DNA of 64,000 nt from Fen-330 sp050008465. GTDB lineage: Bacteria > Acidobacteriota > Terriglobia > Bryobacterales > Bryobacteraceae. Made by a program: the position numbers and the translations under genes. A model generated the notes under the pieces. The model was not told where the DNA came from, searched no databases, and saw only the letters and a program-made list of their open reading frames with translations. The stretch is taken from positions 14,260-78,259 of the forward strand of contig JBEKMO010000011.1 of the NCBI GenBank assembly GCA_050008465.1, written 5' to 3'. Below, one piece after another: positions 45,534 to 53,119 of the stretch (position 1 is the first letter of the stretch; every line of letters begins with the position of its first letter).

Positions 45534-45982
45534 GTCCGCGCCCGCGCCCGCTCGATCAGGCCCACCGGCAAGCCGAGTTCCTCGCGATACCGCCGCTCCA
45601 CGCCGGCCATGCGGCCCTCGTCCCGTTCGTGGTCCATCCCCAGCAGGTGCAGCAGCCCGTGCAGCATCAGAATGGCGATCTCCTGTTCCAGGGAGTGGCC
45701 ACGTTCCCGGGCCTGCTTGGCGGCGCGCGTCGTCGAGATGGCAATCTCGCCCAGAGACTCCGCCGGGGCGGCTGCCGGAAACGAAAGCACGTCGGTCGGG
45801 TAGTCGCGGTCCAGGAACTGCCGGTTCAGCCGGCGTAGTTCGCGGTCGTCGGTCAGCAGGCAGTCGAAGTGGCGCCCGTCGGCCACCATCCGCTCCAGCA
45901 GCGTGGCGTATGCCCGCAAGCCGCGCCGCGGCAGCCCGCGTAGAGCGCGGCGAAAGATCAGCGTACTGGCGGATTCAGGCAT
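45530..45982 (-). CDS. ybeY: Endoribonuclease YbeY
   Basis: 150 aa from the ATG at 45982 (MPESASTLIF). Zinc-binding signature H108-x3-H112-x5-H118 (HGLLHLLGMDH), preceded by TDVLSFP. YbeY is a metal-dependent RNase for 16S rRNA 3' maturation and rRNA quality control. It sits 10 bp behind phoH and overlaps the CNNM gene by 4 bp, the usual order. Confidence 0.93.
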   Translation of the reverse strand: MPESASTLIFRRALRGLPRRGLRAYATLLERMVADGRHFDCLLTDDRELRRLNRQFLDRDYPTDVLSFPAAAPAESLGEIAISTTRAAKQARERGHSLEQEIAILMLHGLLHLLGMDHERDEGRMAGVERRYREELGLPVGLIERARART

Positions 45983-45992
45983 GGGGACCGCA

Positions 45993-47030
45993 TCACGCGC
46001 TGGGCGCCGCCGAGGCGCCGTCTTCGCCCTCCCGCGCCCGGTCGGTGGCAAAATCGCCCAACTTCAAAGTAAGCTGGCGGCCCGCCCCGTTCGCCTCGTA
46101 CTTCTCGTAGGCCTTCACGATGCGCTGCACCAAGGTGTGCCGCACCACGTCCCGCTCGTCGAAGTACACGAAGCGGATGCCTTCCACCCCGCGCAGTACC
46201 TCCACGGCGTGCAGCAGCCCGCTGCGCTTGCCCAGCGGCAGGTCGATCTGCGTCACGTCCCCGTTCACCACCATCTTCGAATTGAAGCCCTGCCGCGTCA
46301 GCACCATCTTCATCTGCTCGGAGGTCGAGTTCTGCGCTTCGTCGACGATGATGAAGCTGTCGTTCAGCGTCCGGCCGCGCATAAACGCGATCGGCGCCAC
46401 CTCGATGATCGACCTCTCCAGCAGCTTCTCCACCTTCTCCATCTCCAGCATGTCGAACAGCGCGTCGTAGAGCGGCCGCAGGTATGGGTCCACCTTCTCC
46501 TGGAGCGTGCCCGGCAGGAACCCCAGCCTCTCCCCAGCTTCCACCGCCGGCCGCGTCAGGATGATCCGGCTCACTCTCTTGCTCAGCAGCGCCGAGATCC
46601 CCATCGCCACCGCCAGGTAGGTCTTCCCCGTCCCCGCCGGCCCGACGCCGATCACCAGGTCGTTGCGCTCGATCGCCTCCAGGTACCGCCGCTGGTTGAT
46701 GGTCTTCGGCACGATGATCTTCTTGCCGAAGTTCCGCTGCCGCCCGCTCGCCACCAGGCTGCGCAGGCTCACCTCCGGGTCCTCGGTGATCACGCGCAGG
46801 TAGCTGTTCAGGTCGCCATTCCCGAAGATGTGCCCCTCCTGGACTAGCGCGTTGTACTCTTCCAGGACGCTTTCGGCGCGGGCGACGTCCGCCTCGGCCC
46901 CCTCCAGCTCGAGGCAGTCGTCGAGGAGTTGCGTGCTGACTTTCAGTCCGGATTCCAGCAGCCGGATATTCTCGTCGTGGGTGCCAAACAGCGATTCAAT
47001 CCCACGGCTGATCTGTACGGAAACTTTCAT
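45993..47030 (-). CDS. phoH: PhoH-family ATPase
   Basis: 345 aa. Walker A GPAGTGKT (residues 130-137), RPAVEAGERLGFLPG, Walker B with IIVDEAQN, and NGDVTQIDLP. N-terminal about 100 residues are the KH-like region of PhoL/YbeZ, so this is the PhoH-like partner of YbeY. Predicted RNA-associated ATPase acting with YbeY in rRNA processing. First gene of the four-gene operon running to era. Confidence 0.93.
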   Translation of the reverse strand: MKVSVQISRGIESLFGTHDENIRLLESGLKVSTQLLDDCLELEGAEADVARAESVLEEYNALVQEGHIFGNGDLNSYLRVITEDPEVSLRSLVASGRQRNFGKKIIVPKTINQRRYLEAIERNDLVIGVGPAGTGKTYLAVAMGISALLSKRVSRIILTRPAVEAGERLGFLPGTLQEKVDPYLRPLYDALFDMLEMEKVEKLLERSIIEVAPIAFMRGRTLNDSFIIVDEAQNSTSEQMKMVLTRQGFNSKMVVNGDVTQIDLPLGKRSGLLHAVEVLRGVEGIRFVYFDERDVVRHTLVQRIVKAYEKYEANGAGRQLTLKLGDFATDRAREGEDGASAAPSA

Positions 47031-47154
47031 TCTTTAGGAAGCCCTAACCCTCCATGGCGCCACAGGATACACCACAACATCCGTCCTATAGTATATACCG
47101 GAACCTGGGCGCTTCGCGGCTAACCAAGCCCGTTGTTTTCAATGCGCCCCACAG

Positions 47155-47258
47155 GTCTGCGCCTGCACGTGCCATCCTGGCACGGCGTCGACCTCGACAC
47201 CTTTGTCTTTGTGGGGCGGACCTCTGGTCCGCGGGCCGACGTCCACGTCGGCCCTCCA
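47155..47258. repeat. Hairpin cluster with double-hairpin repeat, type B copy 2
   Basis: Hairpin CGTGCCATCCTGGCACG (47168-47184) followed by GCGGACCTCTGGTCCGC (47216-47232) and the 22-bp hairpin starting GGGCCGACGT (47233-47254). The last two match 29267-29312 with one loop change, including the preceding CTTTGTCTTNGTGGGGCGG. Located between phoH and the TPR gene. Confidence 0.85.
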
Positions 47259-47303
47259 ATGGGTCAAACCACTCCTCAACCCCGGCGCTATCATGTGAAA
47301 GGA

Positions 47304-48953
47304 ATGTTGAAGCTCGTGCCCCTTCTGCTCCTTTCGCTCGCCGCCACCGCCGAAGACCGCTGGCTCGACATTCGCTCCGGCCCATTCCAGGTGCTCACCA
47401 ACGCCGGTGACCGCCCCGGCCGCGAGGTGCTCAACCAGCTCGAACAGGTGCGCGACATCGTCGGCACGGCGCTCGGCAAGCCCGACTTGATGACCCTCTG
47501 GCCGGTGCGCATCCTGGTGCTGAAGTCGGGCCAGCCCGTCGCTCTCGCGCTCACCCGCGACACCTACACCGGCGCGCTCGTCGCCAATTCCCCAACCCCG
47601 CGCGAGCTGCTCCGCGAGTGCGTCCGCATCCTGATCGACTCCAATGCCCGCCGCCTGTCCCCCGGCATCGAGTCCGGCATGGCGGATTTCTATTCCACCG
47701 CCCAGGTCAGCGGCACCAGGATCACCCTCGGCCAGCCGCCCCCTCCCGCCGAACGCAGCCTGGACTGGGCCAGAATGCATCTGATTGGCGTCGACCCCGC
47801 CTACTTCGGGAAGCTCCGCGTGCTGCTCTACAACCTCCAGCAGGGCGCCGACCCGGAACCCGCCTTCCGCAACGCCTTCGGGAAAACGCCCGCCGAGATC
47901 GACAAGCAGGCCGCCGCGTACCTCGCCGCCGGAAACTTCCAGACCGTCACCATTGGCGGCCGGCCCCTCGATCCGCGCTCCGATTTCACGCCGCAGCCGG
48001 CCCCGCCACCGCTTCCCCAGATCGCCCTGGCGGATCTCAAACCCGCGCCCGCCGCTTACCAGGCGCTGCTCCAGGCGGCCGCCCCCGCTGTCGCACGCGA
48101 AGGCTTGGCCTTCCTCGCGTTGCGCGAACAGCACCTCCAAGAGGCGCGCAAGGAATTCGCCGCCGCCACCGAGGCCGGCTCCACCAGCGCCCGCTGCTGG
48201 GTCGAGTTCGCGCGCCTCACCCCTGACAAGGCGCGCCCGGCGCTCGAGAAGGCCGCCGCACTGAATCCCGCCTGGGCCGAGCCGCACGTTCTGCTGGCCG
48301 AGATCGAATCCGACCCCACCAAGAAACTCCAGGAGCTGAATACCGCCGCCCAGCTCGATCCCCGCAGCGCCGCCCGCTGGCGCGCCCTGGCCGAGTTCAA
48401 TCTGGCCCACAATCGCTATCCCGAAGCCGCCAAAGCTTGGACCGCCGCCGAGGCAGCTTCAGTAGACGACGCCGAGCGCGCCCGCATCCACGACGCCCGC
48501 CGCGCCATCGAGCAACAGCGCCTGGATTTCGAGGCCGCCGAGCGCCGGCGCCGGGAAGCGGAACGCCAGCGCGACCTCCAGCGCGTCAAGGACGCGGCCC
48601 TGGCCGAGGTCCGCGCCGCCGAGCAACGCGCCAACCGCGGCCAGCCCGCCCCGCCGCCCGATCGCAAGATCGTCGGCCTGTTCGACGGCCCCGCGCCCTC
48701 CGGAAAGGCCCGCGGCCGGCTCACCCGCATCGATTGCATCGGCAGGTTGATGCGCCTCGTGATCGAGGGCGACGACGGCAGCCTCACGCGCCTCCTCATC
48801 CGCGACCTCGCCAAGGTCATCGTGATGGGCGCCGGCGAGACGGCCTTGGCGTGCGGCCCGCAGAAAGCCATCCGCACCGTAACGGTCGAGTACTTCCCCA
48901 AGCCCGACCCCAAACTCGCCACCACCGGCGAAGTCGCCACCATCGAATACTGA
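47304..48953 (+). CDS. Exported TPR-containing protein, unknown function
   Basis: 549 aa from the ATG at 47304; a GTG at 47295 is possible. Signal peptide (MLKLVPLLLLSLAATAEDRW). Residues 25-200 resemble DUF1570-like peptidase-associated regions (RELLRECVRILIDSNARRLS; PGIESGMADFYST) without a visible HExxH. TPR-like repeats follow (RCWVEFARLTPDKARPALEK; AQLDPRSAARWRALAEFNLA), then a coiled segment (FEAAERRRREAERQRDLQRV) and a C-terminal beta domain. No close neighbour on the same strand. Confidence 0.72.
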   Translation: MLKLVPLLLLSLAATAEDRWLDIRSGPFQVLTNAGDRPGREVLNQLEQVRDIVGTALGKPDLMTLWPVRILVLKSGQPVALALTRDTYTGALVANSPTPRELLRECVRILIDSNARRLSPGIESGMADFYSTAQVSGTRITLGQPPPPAERSLDWARMHLIGVDPAYFGKLRVLLYNLQQGADPEPAFRNAFGKTPAEIDKQAAAYLAAGNFQTVTIGGRPLDPRSDFTPQPAPPPLPQIALADLKPAPAAYQALLQAAAPAVAREGLAFLALREQHLQEARKEFAAATEAGSTSARCWVEFARLTPDKARPALEKAAALNPAWAEPHVLLAEIESDPTKKLQELNTAAQLDPRSAARWRALAEFNLAHNRYPEAAKAWTAAEAASVDDAERARIHDARRAIEQQRLDFEAAERRRREAERQRDLQRVKDAALAEVRAAEQRANRGQPAPPPDRKIVGLFDGPAPSGKARGRLTRIDCIGRLMRLVIEGDDGSLTRLLIRDLAKVIVMGAGETALACGPQKAIRTVTVEYFPKPDPKLATTGEVATIEY

Positions 48954-48954
48954 C

Positions 48955-49254
48955 CTAATCCAGACTCCCCCCGAAATACGCCAAGTGGCTCTCGCACCGG
49001 CAGCGCTTGTTCCACGGGTTTTGGCACCCGCCGATCAGTTTGACCTTCGCATCCCCATCCGCCTTCGATACCGGACCGGACACGTGAACGGTCTCAGGCG
49101 CGTCCAGCGGCTCCCGCCAGATCACCACCGTGTACACCTGGCAGCTTCCGCAGAAGCCATAGGTCTCCGTGTACTCGTCGCCCATGATACTCCCCGAGAT
49201 CGACGTCAGCTTCTCGACGCCCTTTCCGCATTGGCAGCAATAGATCGCGTTCAT
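48955..49254 (-). CDS. Small protein with zinc-ribbon Cys pairs
   Basis: 99 aa from the ATG at 49254 (MNAIYCCQCGKGVEKL). CCQCGK and YGFCGSCQ give two Cys pairs that could form a zinc ribbon; CQNPWNKRCRC near the end adds three more Cys. No signal peptide. No family recognised. Its end nearly touches the convergent TPR gene. Confidence 0.6.
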   Translation of the reverse strand: MNAIYCCQCGKGVEKLTSISGSIMGDEYTETYGFCGSCQVYTVVIWREPLDAPETVHVSGPVSKADGDAKVKLIGGCQNPWNKRCRCESHLAYFGGSLD

Positions 49255-49365
49255 AAAACCCGCGCTCCCTCGAACTGCATCTCCACCACGAGCATCGGGA
49301 ATGGCGCCATTCTGCCTCCCTCGGTCCACTATACTCCCCCGCATGTCAAAATAAGGGAATAGCCC

Positions 49366-49482
49366 ATGACCAAAGCCCTGCTGCTCCTCGTCCTCCTGGC
49401 GCTTATGCCCTCCGCCTTCGCCCAGTTGCCCGACCTCTACAAATCCGTCGACCGCATCCTCTGGGTCGTCAAGGATCTGGAA
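49366..49482 (+). pseudogene. 5' fragment of an exported VOC-like gene
   Basis: Signal peptide (ALLLLVLLALMPSAFAQLPD) and about 15 residues of mature protein (LYKSVDRILWVVKDLE) of a kind seen at the start of VOC/glyoxalase-like secreted proteins of this group. It then breaks at a GGGGACAGTCACCATG… sequence (49488-49510) and stops 35 codons later. Truncated. Confidence 0.5.
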
Positions 49483-49552
49483 AACCGGGGACAGTCACCA
49501 TGTTTCCCATTTAATGGACTCCGTCCCGGCACCCAAGAATCCCTGCCTCCGC

Positions 49553-49586
49553 TTGACATGCGTTACGTGACGCGTTCCGGTATAGA
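49553..49586 (+). promoter_or_regulatory. Putative higBA promoter/operator
   Basis: TTGACA at 49553-49558, an imperfect palindrome CGTTACGTGACG at 49561-49572 and TATAGA at 49581-49586. The palindrome between the promoter boxes is where a HigA-type repressor would be expected to bind. Box spacing (22 bp) is longer than ideal. Confidence 0.5.
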
Positions 49587-49613
49587 GTGATCCAGTCCAT
49601 CCGCCGCCGATGA
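49587..49613 (+). pseudogene. higB: higB toxin remnant (8 codons)
   Basis: GTG ATC CAG TCC … to a TGA that overlaps the higA ATG as ATGA. The first four codons (V-I-Q-S) match the usual start of HigB toxins and the promoter is at the expected distance, but about 80 codons are missing. This looks like an internal deletion that kept the toxin start and the translational coupling to higA. Confidence 0.5.
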
Positions 49614-49948
49614 AGAATCCACCACACCCTGGCGGCTTTGTCTACCGCCACTGCATCGAGCCTTTGGGCTTGACCATCACCGCTGCAGCCGCCGCCCTCG
49701 GCGTCACGCGAACCACGCTTTCCGAACTCGTGAACGGAAAGCGCGGAATCTCTCCCGAAATGGCCGTGCGCCTCTCCAAAGTATTCGGCGGCAGCGCCGA
49801 AACCTGGCTCACCCAACAGGCACACTACGACCTCGCCCAAGTCCACGCGGACCGCATCAAACTAAAGCGCCTTCAGGTCGCCTGGCAGCCCGTGGTGAAA
49901 GTCCTGCACAGACTGAAGTCCCTGCCACAGTCTCCTGCAGCTCATTGA
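49610..49948 (+). CDS. higA: HigA-family antitoxin (XRE-type helix-turn-helix)
   Basis: 112 aa. HPGGFVYRHCIEPLGLTITA leads into the helix-turn-helix (AAALGVTRTTLSELVNGKRG), then ISPEMAVRLSKVFGGSAETW, the HigA signature. It represses its own promoter and neutralises HigB in a complete module. Here HigB is deleted, so this is an orphan antitoxin; it may survive as a plain regulator. Overlaps the 8-codon higB remnant by 4 bp. Confidence 0.88.
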   Translation: MKNPPHPGGFVYRHCIEPLGLTITAAAAALGVTRTTLSELVNGKRGISPEMAVRLSKVFGGSAETWLTQQAHYDLAQVHADRIKLKRLQVAWQPVVKVLHRLKSLPQSPAAH

Positions 49949-49960
49949 TTCTGCGCCGTG

Positions 49961-50021
49961 GCACAGGCATTCAGCCTGTGCGCCAGACCTCTCTGGAGCT
50001 TTCACCGCGGGCTCCTAGCCC
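49961..50021. repeat. Hairpin repeat cluster after higA
   Basis: Three hairpins in a row: GCACAGGCATTCAGCCTGTGC (49961-49981, 8-bp stem), CCAGACCTCTCTGG (near 49983) and GGGCTCCTAGCCC (50009-50021). Same pattern as the double-hairpin family. Confidence 0.65.
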
Positions 50022-50127
50022 ACACCGGAATCTGGCCGCCTCCCGGTCGGAACCATCCAGTGCGCCAGCGCCCCAGTCATACTCCAAAACAGACGCCGCT
50101 TCCTGCCGGCGAGCCGGCACCAGCCTC

Positions 50128-50271
50128 CGCCAGGTTCAGCCCCTCTCCTCCGGTTCCATCCTCGCCCTCCGCGAGGTTACCCACCTCATCCCCGAATCGC
50201 GGATCGACGCCGAAATCGACCGCCCCCTCTCCGCCCTCCCCCTGTGCCAGGAGCCACTCCTCAGCCGGTGA
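50128..50271 (+). pseudogene. 3' fragment of the TIM-barrel gene (decayed copy 1)
   Basis: Reads LRQVQPLSSGSILALREVTH, LIPESRIDAEIDRPLSALPL, CQEPLLSR-stop. Compared with the intact gene at 54923-55636 two short internal segments are missing (about 13 and 12 codons) but the frame is kept. Followed by a 150-bp sequence shared with 51809-51967. Confidence 0.75.
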
Positions 50272-50428
50272 CAGCACTCAAACCCGCCAAGTGCCGAGTG
50301 GGCGGCCGCTGCTGCCCGGAGTCGATCACACGGATGCCGGGCTCGGCAGACTTGTTGCGTCGGGAGCGCAGCCGTGGAGAATCAGGGCAGACATCAGTCC
50401 GTAGCGGACAAATACGCGCGGGAAGGTC
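50272..50428 (+). repeat. Shared 150-bp unit with truncated antitoxin start, copy 1
   Basis: Close to 51809-51967 (for example GGCCGCTGCTG, CGGAGTCGA, TTGGGAGCGCAGCCGTG-like, CATCAGTCCGTAGCGGACAA). It ends with the GTG start and 18 codons of the small antitoxin-like gene seen intact at 51911-52138. The homology stops at AAGGTCA (50419), where IS1380 sequence begins. Confidence 0.75.
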
Positions 50429-50710
50429 ATCGGTTCCGTTCCAACGAAGTGCGGCTGTGGTTAAGCGTGATAGCCTACAACCTGGGAAACCTGTGGCGGG
50501 GGGTGCCCTCTGGGCCCGGTTCTGCCGCGGAGGATCGGCCACTGGTCGCTGACGAGTTTGCAGCAACCGTTGGTGAAGACGGGTGGCCGATTGCTCAAGC
50601 ACGCCCGGTATTACTGGCTGCTGTTGGCCGAGAGCCATCTGACCAGGCGGCTCTTCGGGGCGATGGTAGGAAGGATCGCCGCGTTGCCGGTCCCGACGGG
50701 GGAGACGTAG
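50429..50710 (+). pseudogene. IS1380-family transposase, C-terminal remnant
   Basis: RFRSNEVRLWLSVIAYNLGN LWRG, then a +1 frame change near a 6-G run, then LPRRIGHWSLTSLQQPLVKT, GGRLLKHARYYWLLLAESHL, TRRLFGAMVGRIAALPVPTG and TAG at 50708. Clearly related to the split copy at 21942-22533. No 5' two-thirds present. Confidence 0.82.
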
Positions 50711-50967
50711 GCGATGGGCGCAGCGAAATCAGGCGGCCAGGAGGTGAGGGTCGGCGAGGTGTCTGTGGAATGCGCTGAAAAGACAAGGCTTCCCGGTTTT
50801 GGATTCTTCTGGCAGGGCGACAACCGCGCCTTGTTGGGGCGCAGAAGGCCCCCACAAGAAAAAATGCAACTCGCCAGATCGACAGATGGCGGCTGGGTGT
50901 ATACTCGGCAGTAGCCGGCAGTCCAAGATGGAGATTCCGGCTGAAGGCAAACGCTGGAGGAAAAAGT

Positions 50968-51237
50968 ATGTTTCACGTAATCTGGTATATTCTTATTGGG
51001 CTAATCGCGGGGGTCATCGCGAAATCGGTGATGCACGTGCACATGACGCTCTTCTGGACGATCGTGCTCGGCATCGTCGGATCGATCCTCGGCGGCGGCG
51101 TTACTCACATGTTTTCGCGCCCGACAAACGAACGATATCATCCCGCCGGCCTCATTTTTTCCACACTGGGCGCGATCCTGGTTCTCTACATTTGCTATAA
51201 GCTGAAGATTCATCTTCCCCAGGTCAACCCCTTCTAG
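50968..51237 (+). CDS. GlsB/YeaQ/YmgE-family membrane protein
   Basis: 89 aa with three hydrophobic helices (FHVIWYILIGLIAGVIAKSV; LFWTIVLGIVGSILGGGVTH; LIFSTLGAILVLYICYKLKI). This matches the small transglycosylase-associated/YeaQ-type stress membrane proteins, here with an extended middle loop. GGAGGAAAAAG precedes the ATG. Its stop overlaps the convergent IS630 fragment by 3 bp. Role in stress is inferred from relatives. Confidence 0.82.
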   Translation: MFHVIWYILIGLIAGVIAKSVMHVHMTLFWTIVLGIVGSILGGGVTHMFSRPTNERYHPAGLIFSTLGAILVLYICYKLKIHLPQVNPF

Positions 51238-51686
51238 TGAGCTGTCCCAGCGATTCGCTTAGCGGCAATGCGCCTCTGGGGATCGGTGTAGGTCCAGCGG
51301 AACGGTCGGGCGTTGTTTGAGTACGCCCGGATGTACTTGATGAGCTTCCGCGACAGGTCGGCTACGGAAGTGAAGACACCGCGGGCGATCACGTCGCGTT
51401 GGATCCTCCCGAACCAGATCTCCACCTGATTCAACCAAGAGGAGTAGGTCGGCGTGAAGTGGAACCGCACTTTCGGGCGCTCGGCGAGGAATTGCTCGAC
51501 GGCTTTGGTCTTGTGCGCGGACAGATTGTCGAGCACGATGTGGATCTCCCGAGCCCACCGCGCCTTACTCACCAACTTCGTTAGGAAAGCGATGAACTCC
51601 TCGCTGGTCTGCCGCTCGGCGGTCTTCCCCTGGACCTTGCCCGTTTTCACGTCCAGCGCTGCATAAAGTGAAAGCGTGTTAAGCCC
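51234..51686 (-). pseudogene. IS630-family transposase, C-terminal DDE part
   Basis: Reads LNTLSLYAALDVKTGKVQGK, EIHIVLDNLSAHKTKAVEQF, FHFTPTYSSWLNQVEIWFGR, which are the second Asp and final Glu motifs of the IS630 DDE domain. The N-terminal helix-turn-helix half is absent: at 51686 it joins a fragment of the RND gene end. Different subgroup from the remnant at 1-809. Confidence 0.85.
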
Positions 51687-51762
51687 CCCCTCACAACCCC
51701 CTCCCCCACAACCAGCAAAACAACACCGGCGTAATCACCAGCGACAGCACCATCGAAACCGC
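51684..51762 (-). repeat. Duplicated 3' end of the RND pump gene
   Basis: About 80 bp that resemble 62204-62280 closely, encoding the same end of the pump (VSMVLSLVITPVLFCWLWGR GL-stop). It breaks at a CCGCCCCCC run and continues into a TIM-barrel gene end. Confidence 0.8.
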
Positions 51763-51967
51763 CCCCCCCGCCTTCCCGCTCTGCCAGGAGCCACTCTTCA
51801 GCCGCTGACAGGCTTCAAACCCGCCGAGTACCGAGTTGGAGGCCGCTGCTGTCCGGAGTCGAGCACACGGGTGCCCAGCTTGGTGGACTTGTTGTGTTGG
51901 GAGCGCAGCCGTGAAGAATCAGGCTAGGCATCAGTCCGTAGCGGACAAATACGCGCGGGAAGGTCAC
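51763..51967 (+). repeat. TIM-barrel gene 3' tail plus shared 150-bp unit, copy 2
   Basis: 51768-51808 encodes a short piece of the TIM-barrel tail (LPLCQEPLFSR-type) and 51809-51967 is the 150-bp unit also at 50272-50428. Order is the same as in copy 1, so a segment of at least 200 bp was duplicated. Confidence 0.75.
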
Positions 51968-52138
51968 CCCTCCATCGAGGAACTCGTCGCCGAACAGGGC
52001 ACCGTCTTCCCGAGCGACCCGCGCGAACTTCTGGGCGACTTCTGGCCGGAAGACGAATCTATCGAGGACTTCCTCACCGCGCTCCACGAATGGCGAAGCC
52101 ACCACCGGACCGATCGCGCTGCACGACCCCCTGTGTAG
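51911..52138 (+). CDS. Small antitoxin-like protein without its toxin
   Basis: 75 aa from the GTG at 51911. After KNQARHQSVADKYAREGH comes PSIEELVAEQGT and then GDFWPEDESIEDFLTALHEW, a motif typical of antitoxins paired with PIN-domain toxins. No PIN toxin follows before 52259. The first 19 codons also occur at 50374, where the gene is cut by IS1380 sequence. Likely a degraded or solitary antitoxin. Confidence 0.55.
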   Translation: MKNQARHQSVADKYAREGHPSIEELVAEQGTVFPSDPRELLGDFWPEDESIEDFLTALHEWRSHHRTDRAARPPV

Positions 52139-52258
52139 TCGCCACCGGCGTGGCTTCGTCTCGGCCCCGTCTCCTCGTACCCTAACCCTCGAATCGAACG
52201 CAGCCGCGATCGCTGCGACGGCCGGCGGTCTGCGGCGTGCCCGCGAGACACCAGCTCC

Positions 52259-52651
52259 TCAAATCATCCCTAACGCATCTCCCAGCATCCGCTCCGCTTC
52301 CTCCAAGAACTCCCGCGCCTGCCCGATCATCGCCTCCACGTCCTCTTGGGTCATCGCCACCGTGAACCCGTAGTCACCCTCCAGACGCCGGTCGAAAGCC
52401 CCCAGAAGCCAGCGATGATACTTGGAATCCATCAACCCGGCCTTCGCAAAATGCTGCCCAAACAGCGCGTGGATTCCGGAATGACTGCGCGCACGCATGC
52501 CCCGCTCATGGAGCAATGCTTCAGCCACGTAAAACATGGCGTAATAAGCCCGGCCCGCGCCGAATTCCCGCTCCCCTTCGCGAACCAATATCTCGGCGGC
52601 GCGAATCGCTCTGGCAGCCTTGTCGAGCAGGTTCCGGGTGCCCTCCTTCAC
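52259..52651 (-). CDS. HEPN-domain toxin of a HEPN/MNT module
   Basis: 130 aa from the GTG at 52651. RAYYAMFYVAEALLHERGMR and a downstream His at 57 give the RxxxxxxH (R50-H57) pattern of HEPN RNase-type toxins. The start overlaps the stop of the MNT gene by 4 bp. HEPN/MNT pairs act as toxin-antitoxin systems in which MNT adenylylates the HEPN partner. Both partners look complete. Confidence 0.87.
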   Translation of the reverse strand: MKEGTRNLLDKAARAIRAAEILVREGEREFGAGRAYYAMFYVAEALLHERGMRARSHSGIHALFGQHFAKAGLMDSKYHRWLLGAFDRRLEGDYGFTVAMTQEDVEAMIGQAREFLEEAERMLGDALGMI

Positions 52652-52968
52652 GCTGCGATTGCCTCCTCCCGCACATTCTCCAGAAACGGGCTGTCCACGG
52701 ACCTCCACTCAGCCTCCGCAACGAAGACCCGGCTGACGCTGACACCGTAATCCAGGGAGCGATCGGACACCAGGTAACCGGTGCGCTCGATCTCAGTCCC
52801 ATAGGAATCGATGCGGTCAAGGACAATCAGAATGTCCACATCCGAATCCTCCCGCTCCTCGCCCCGCGCACGAGACCCGTACAGATACACCCCCCGCAAC
52901 CGCGCCCCATAAATCTGCTCCAGGCCGCGCTTCAACTCACCCAACAGCGCCCGAATCCCATCCGTCAT
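52648..52968 (-). CDS. MNT-type nucleotidyltransferase antitoxin
   Basis: 106 aa. Minimal nucleotidyltransferase: GSRARG at 31-36 and DSDVD at 41-45 (two metal-binding Asp). First gene of the pair, with HEPN directly behind it. Predicted to modify and silence the HEPN toxin. Confidence 0.88.
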   Translation of the reverse strand: MTDGIRALLGELKRGLEQIYGARLRGVYLYGSRARGEEREDSDVDILIVLDRIDSYGTEIERTGYLVSDRSLDYGVSVSRVFVAEAEWRSVDSPFLENVREEAIAA

Positions 52969-52981
52969 CGCTCCCCCAAGC

Positions 52982-53119
52982 TTACCGCAACCTCTCCCTC
53001 ACAAGCCCCCGCCGCCCTACGTGGAAAACCCTCTCCCGCAGCTCATCCCACGAACCCGCCCGCCATTGCCCACGTCGCGTTCCCGAAGCCAACGAAATGT
53101 TGGCGTCGAGGGCGGCCAT
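52982..53119 (-). pseudogene. Truncated PIN-domain toxin
   Basis: 45 codons from the ATG at 53119, overlapping the antitoxin stop by 1 base (TGATG). It begins MAALDANISLASGTRRG, like the first strand of a PIN domain with its first metal-binding Asp. It then jumps to a short Arg-rich tail. PIN toxins are normally about 130-140 aa, so the core is deleted. Confidence 0.5.
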
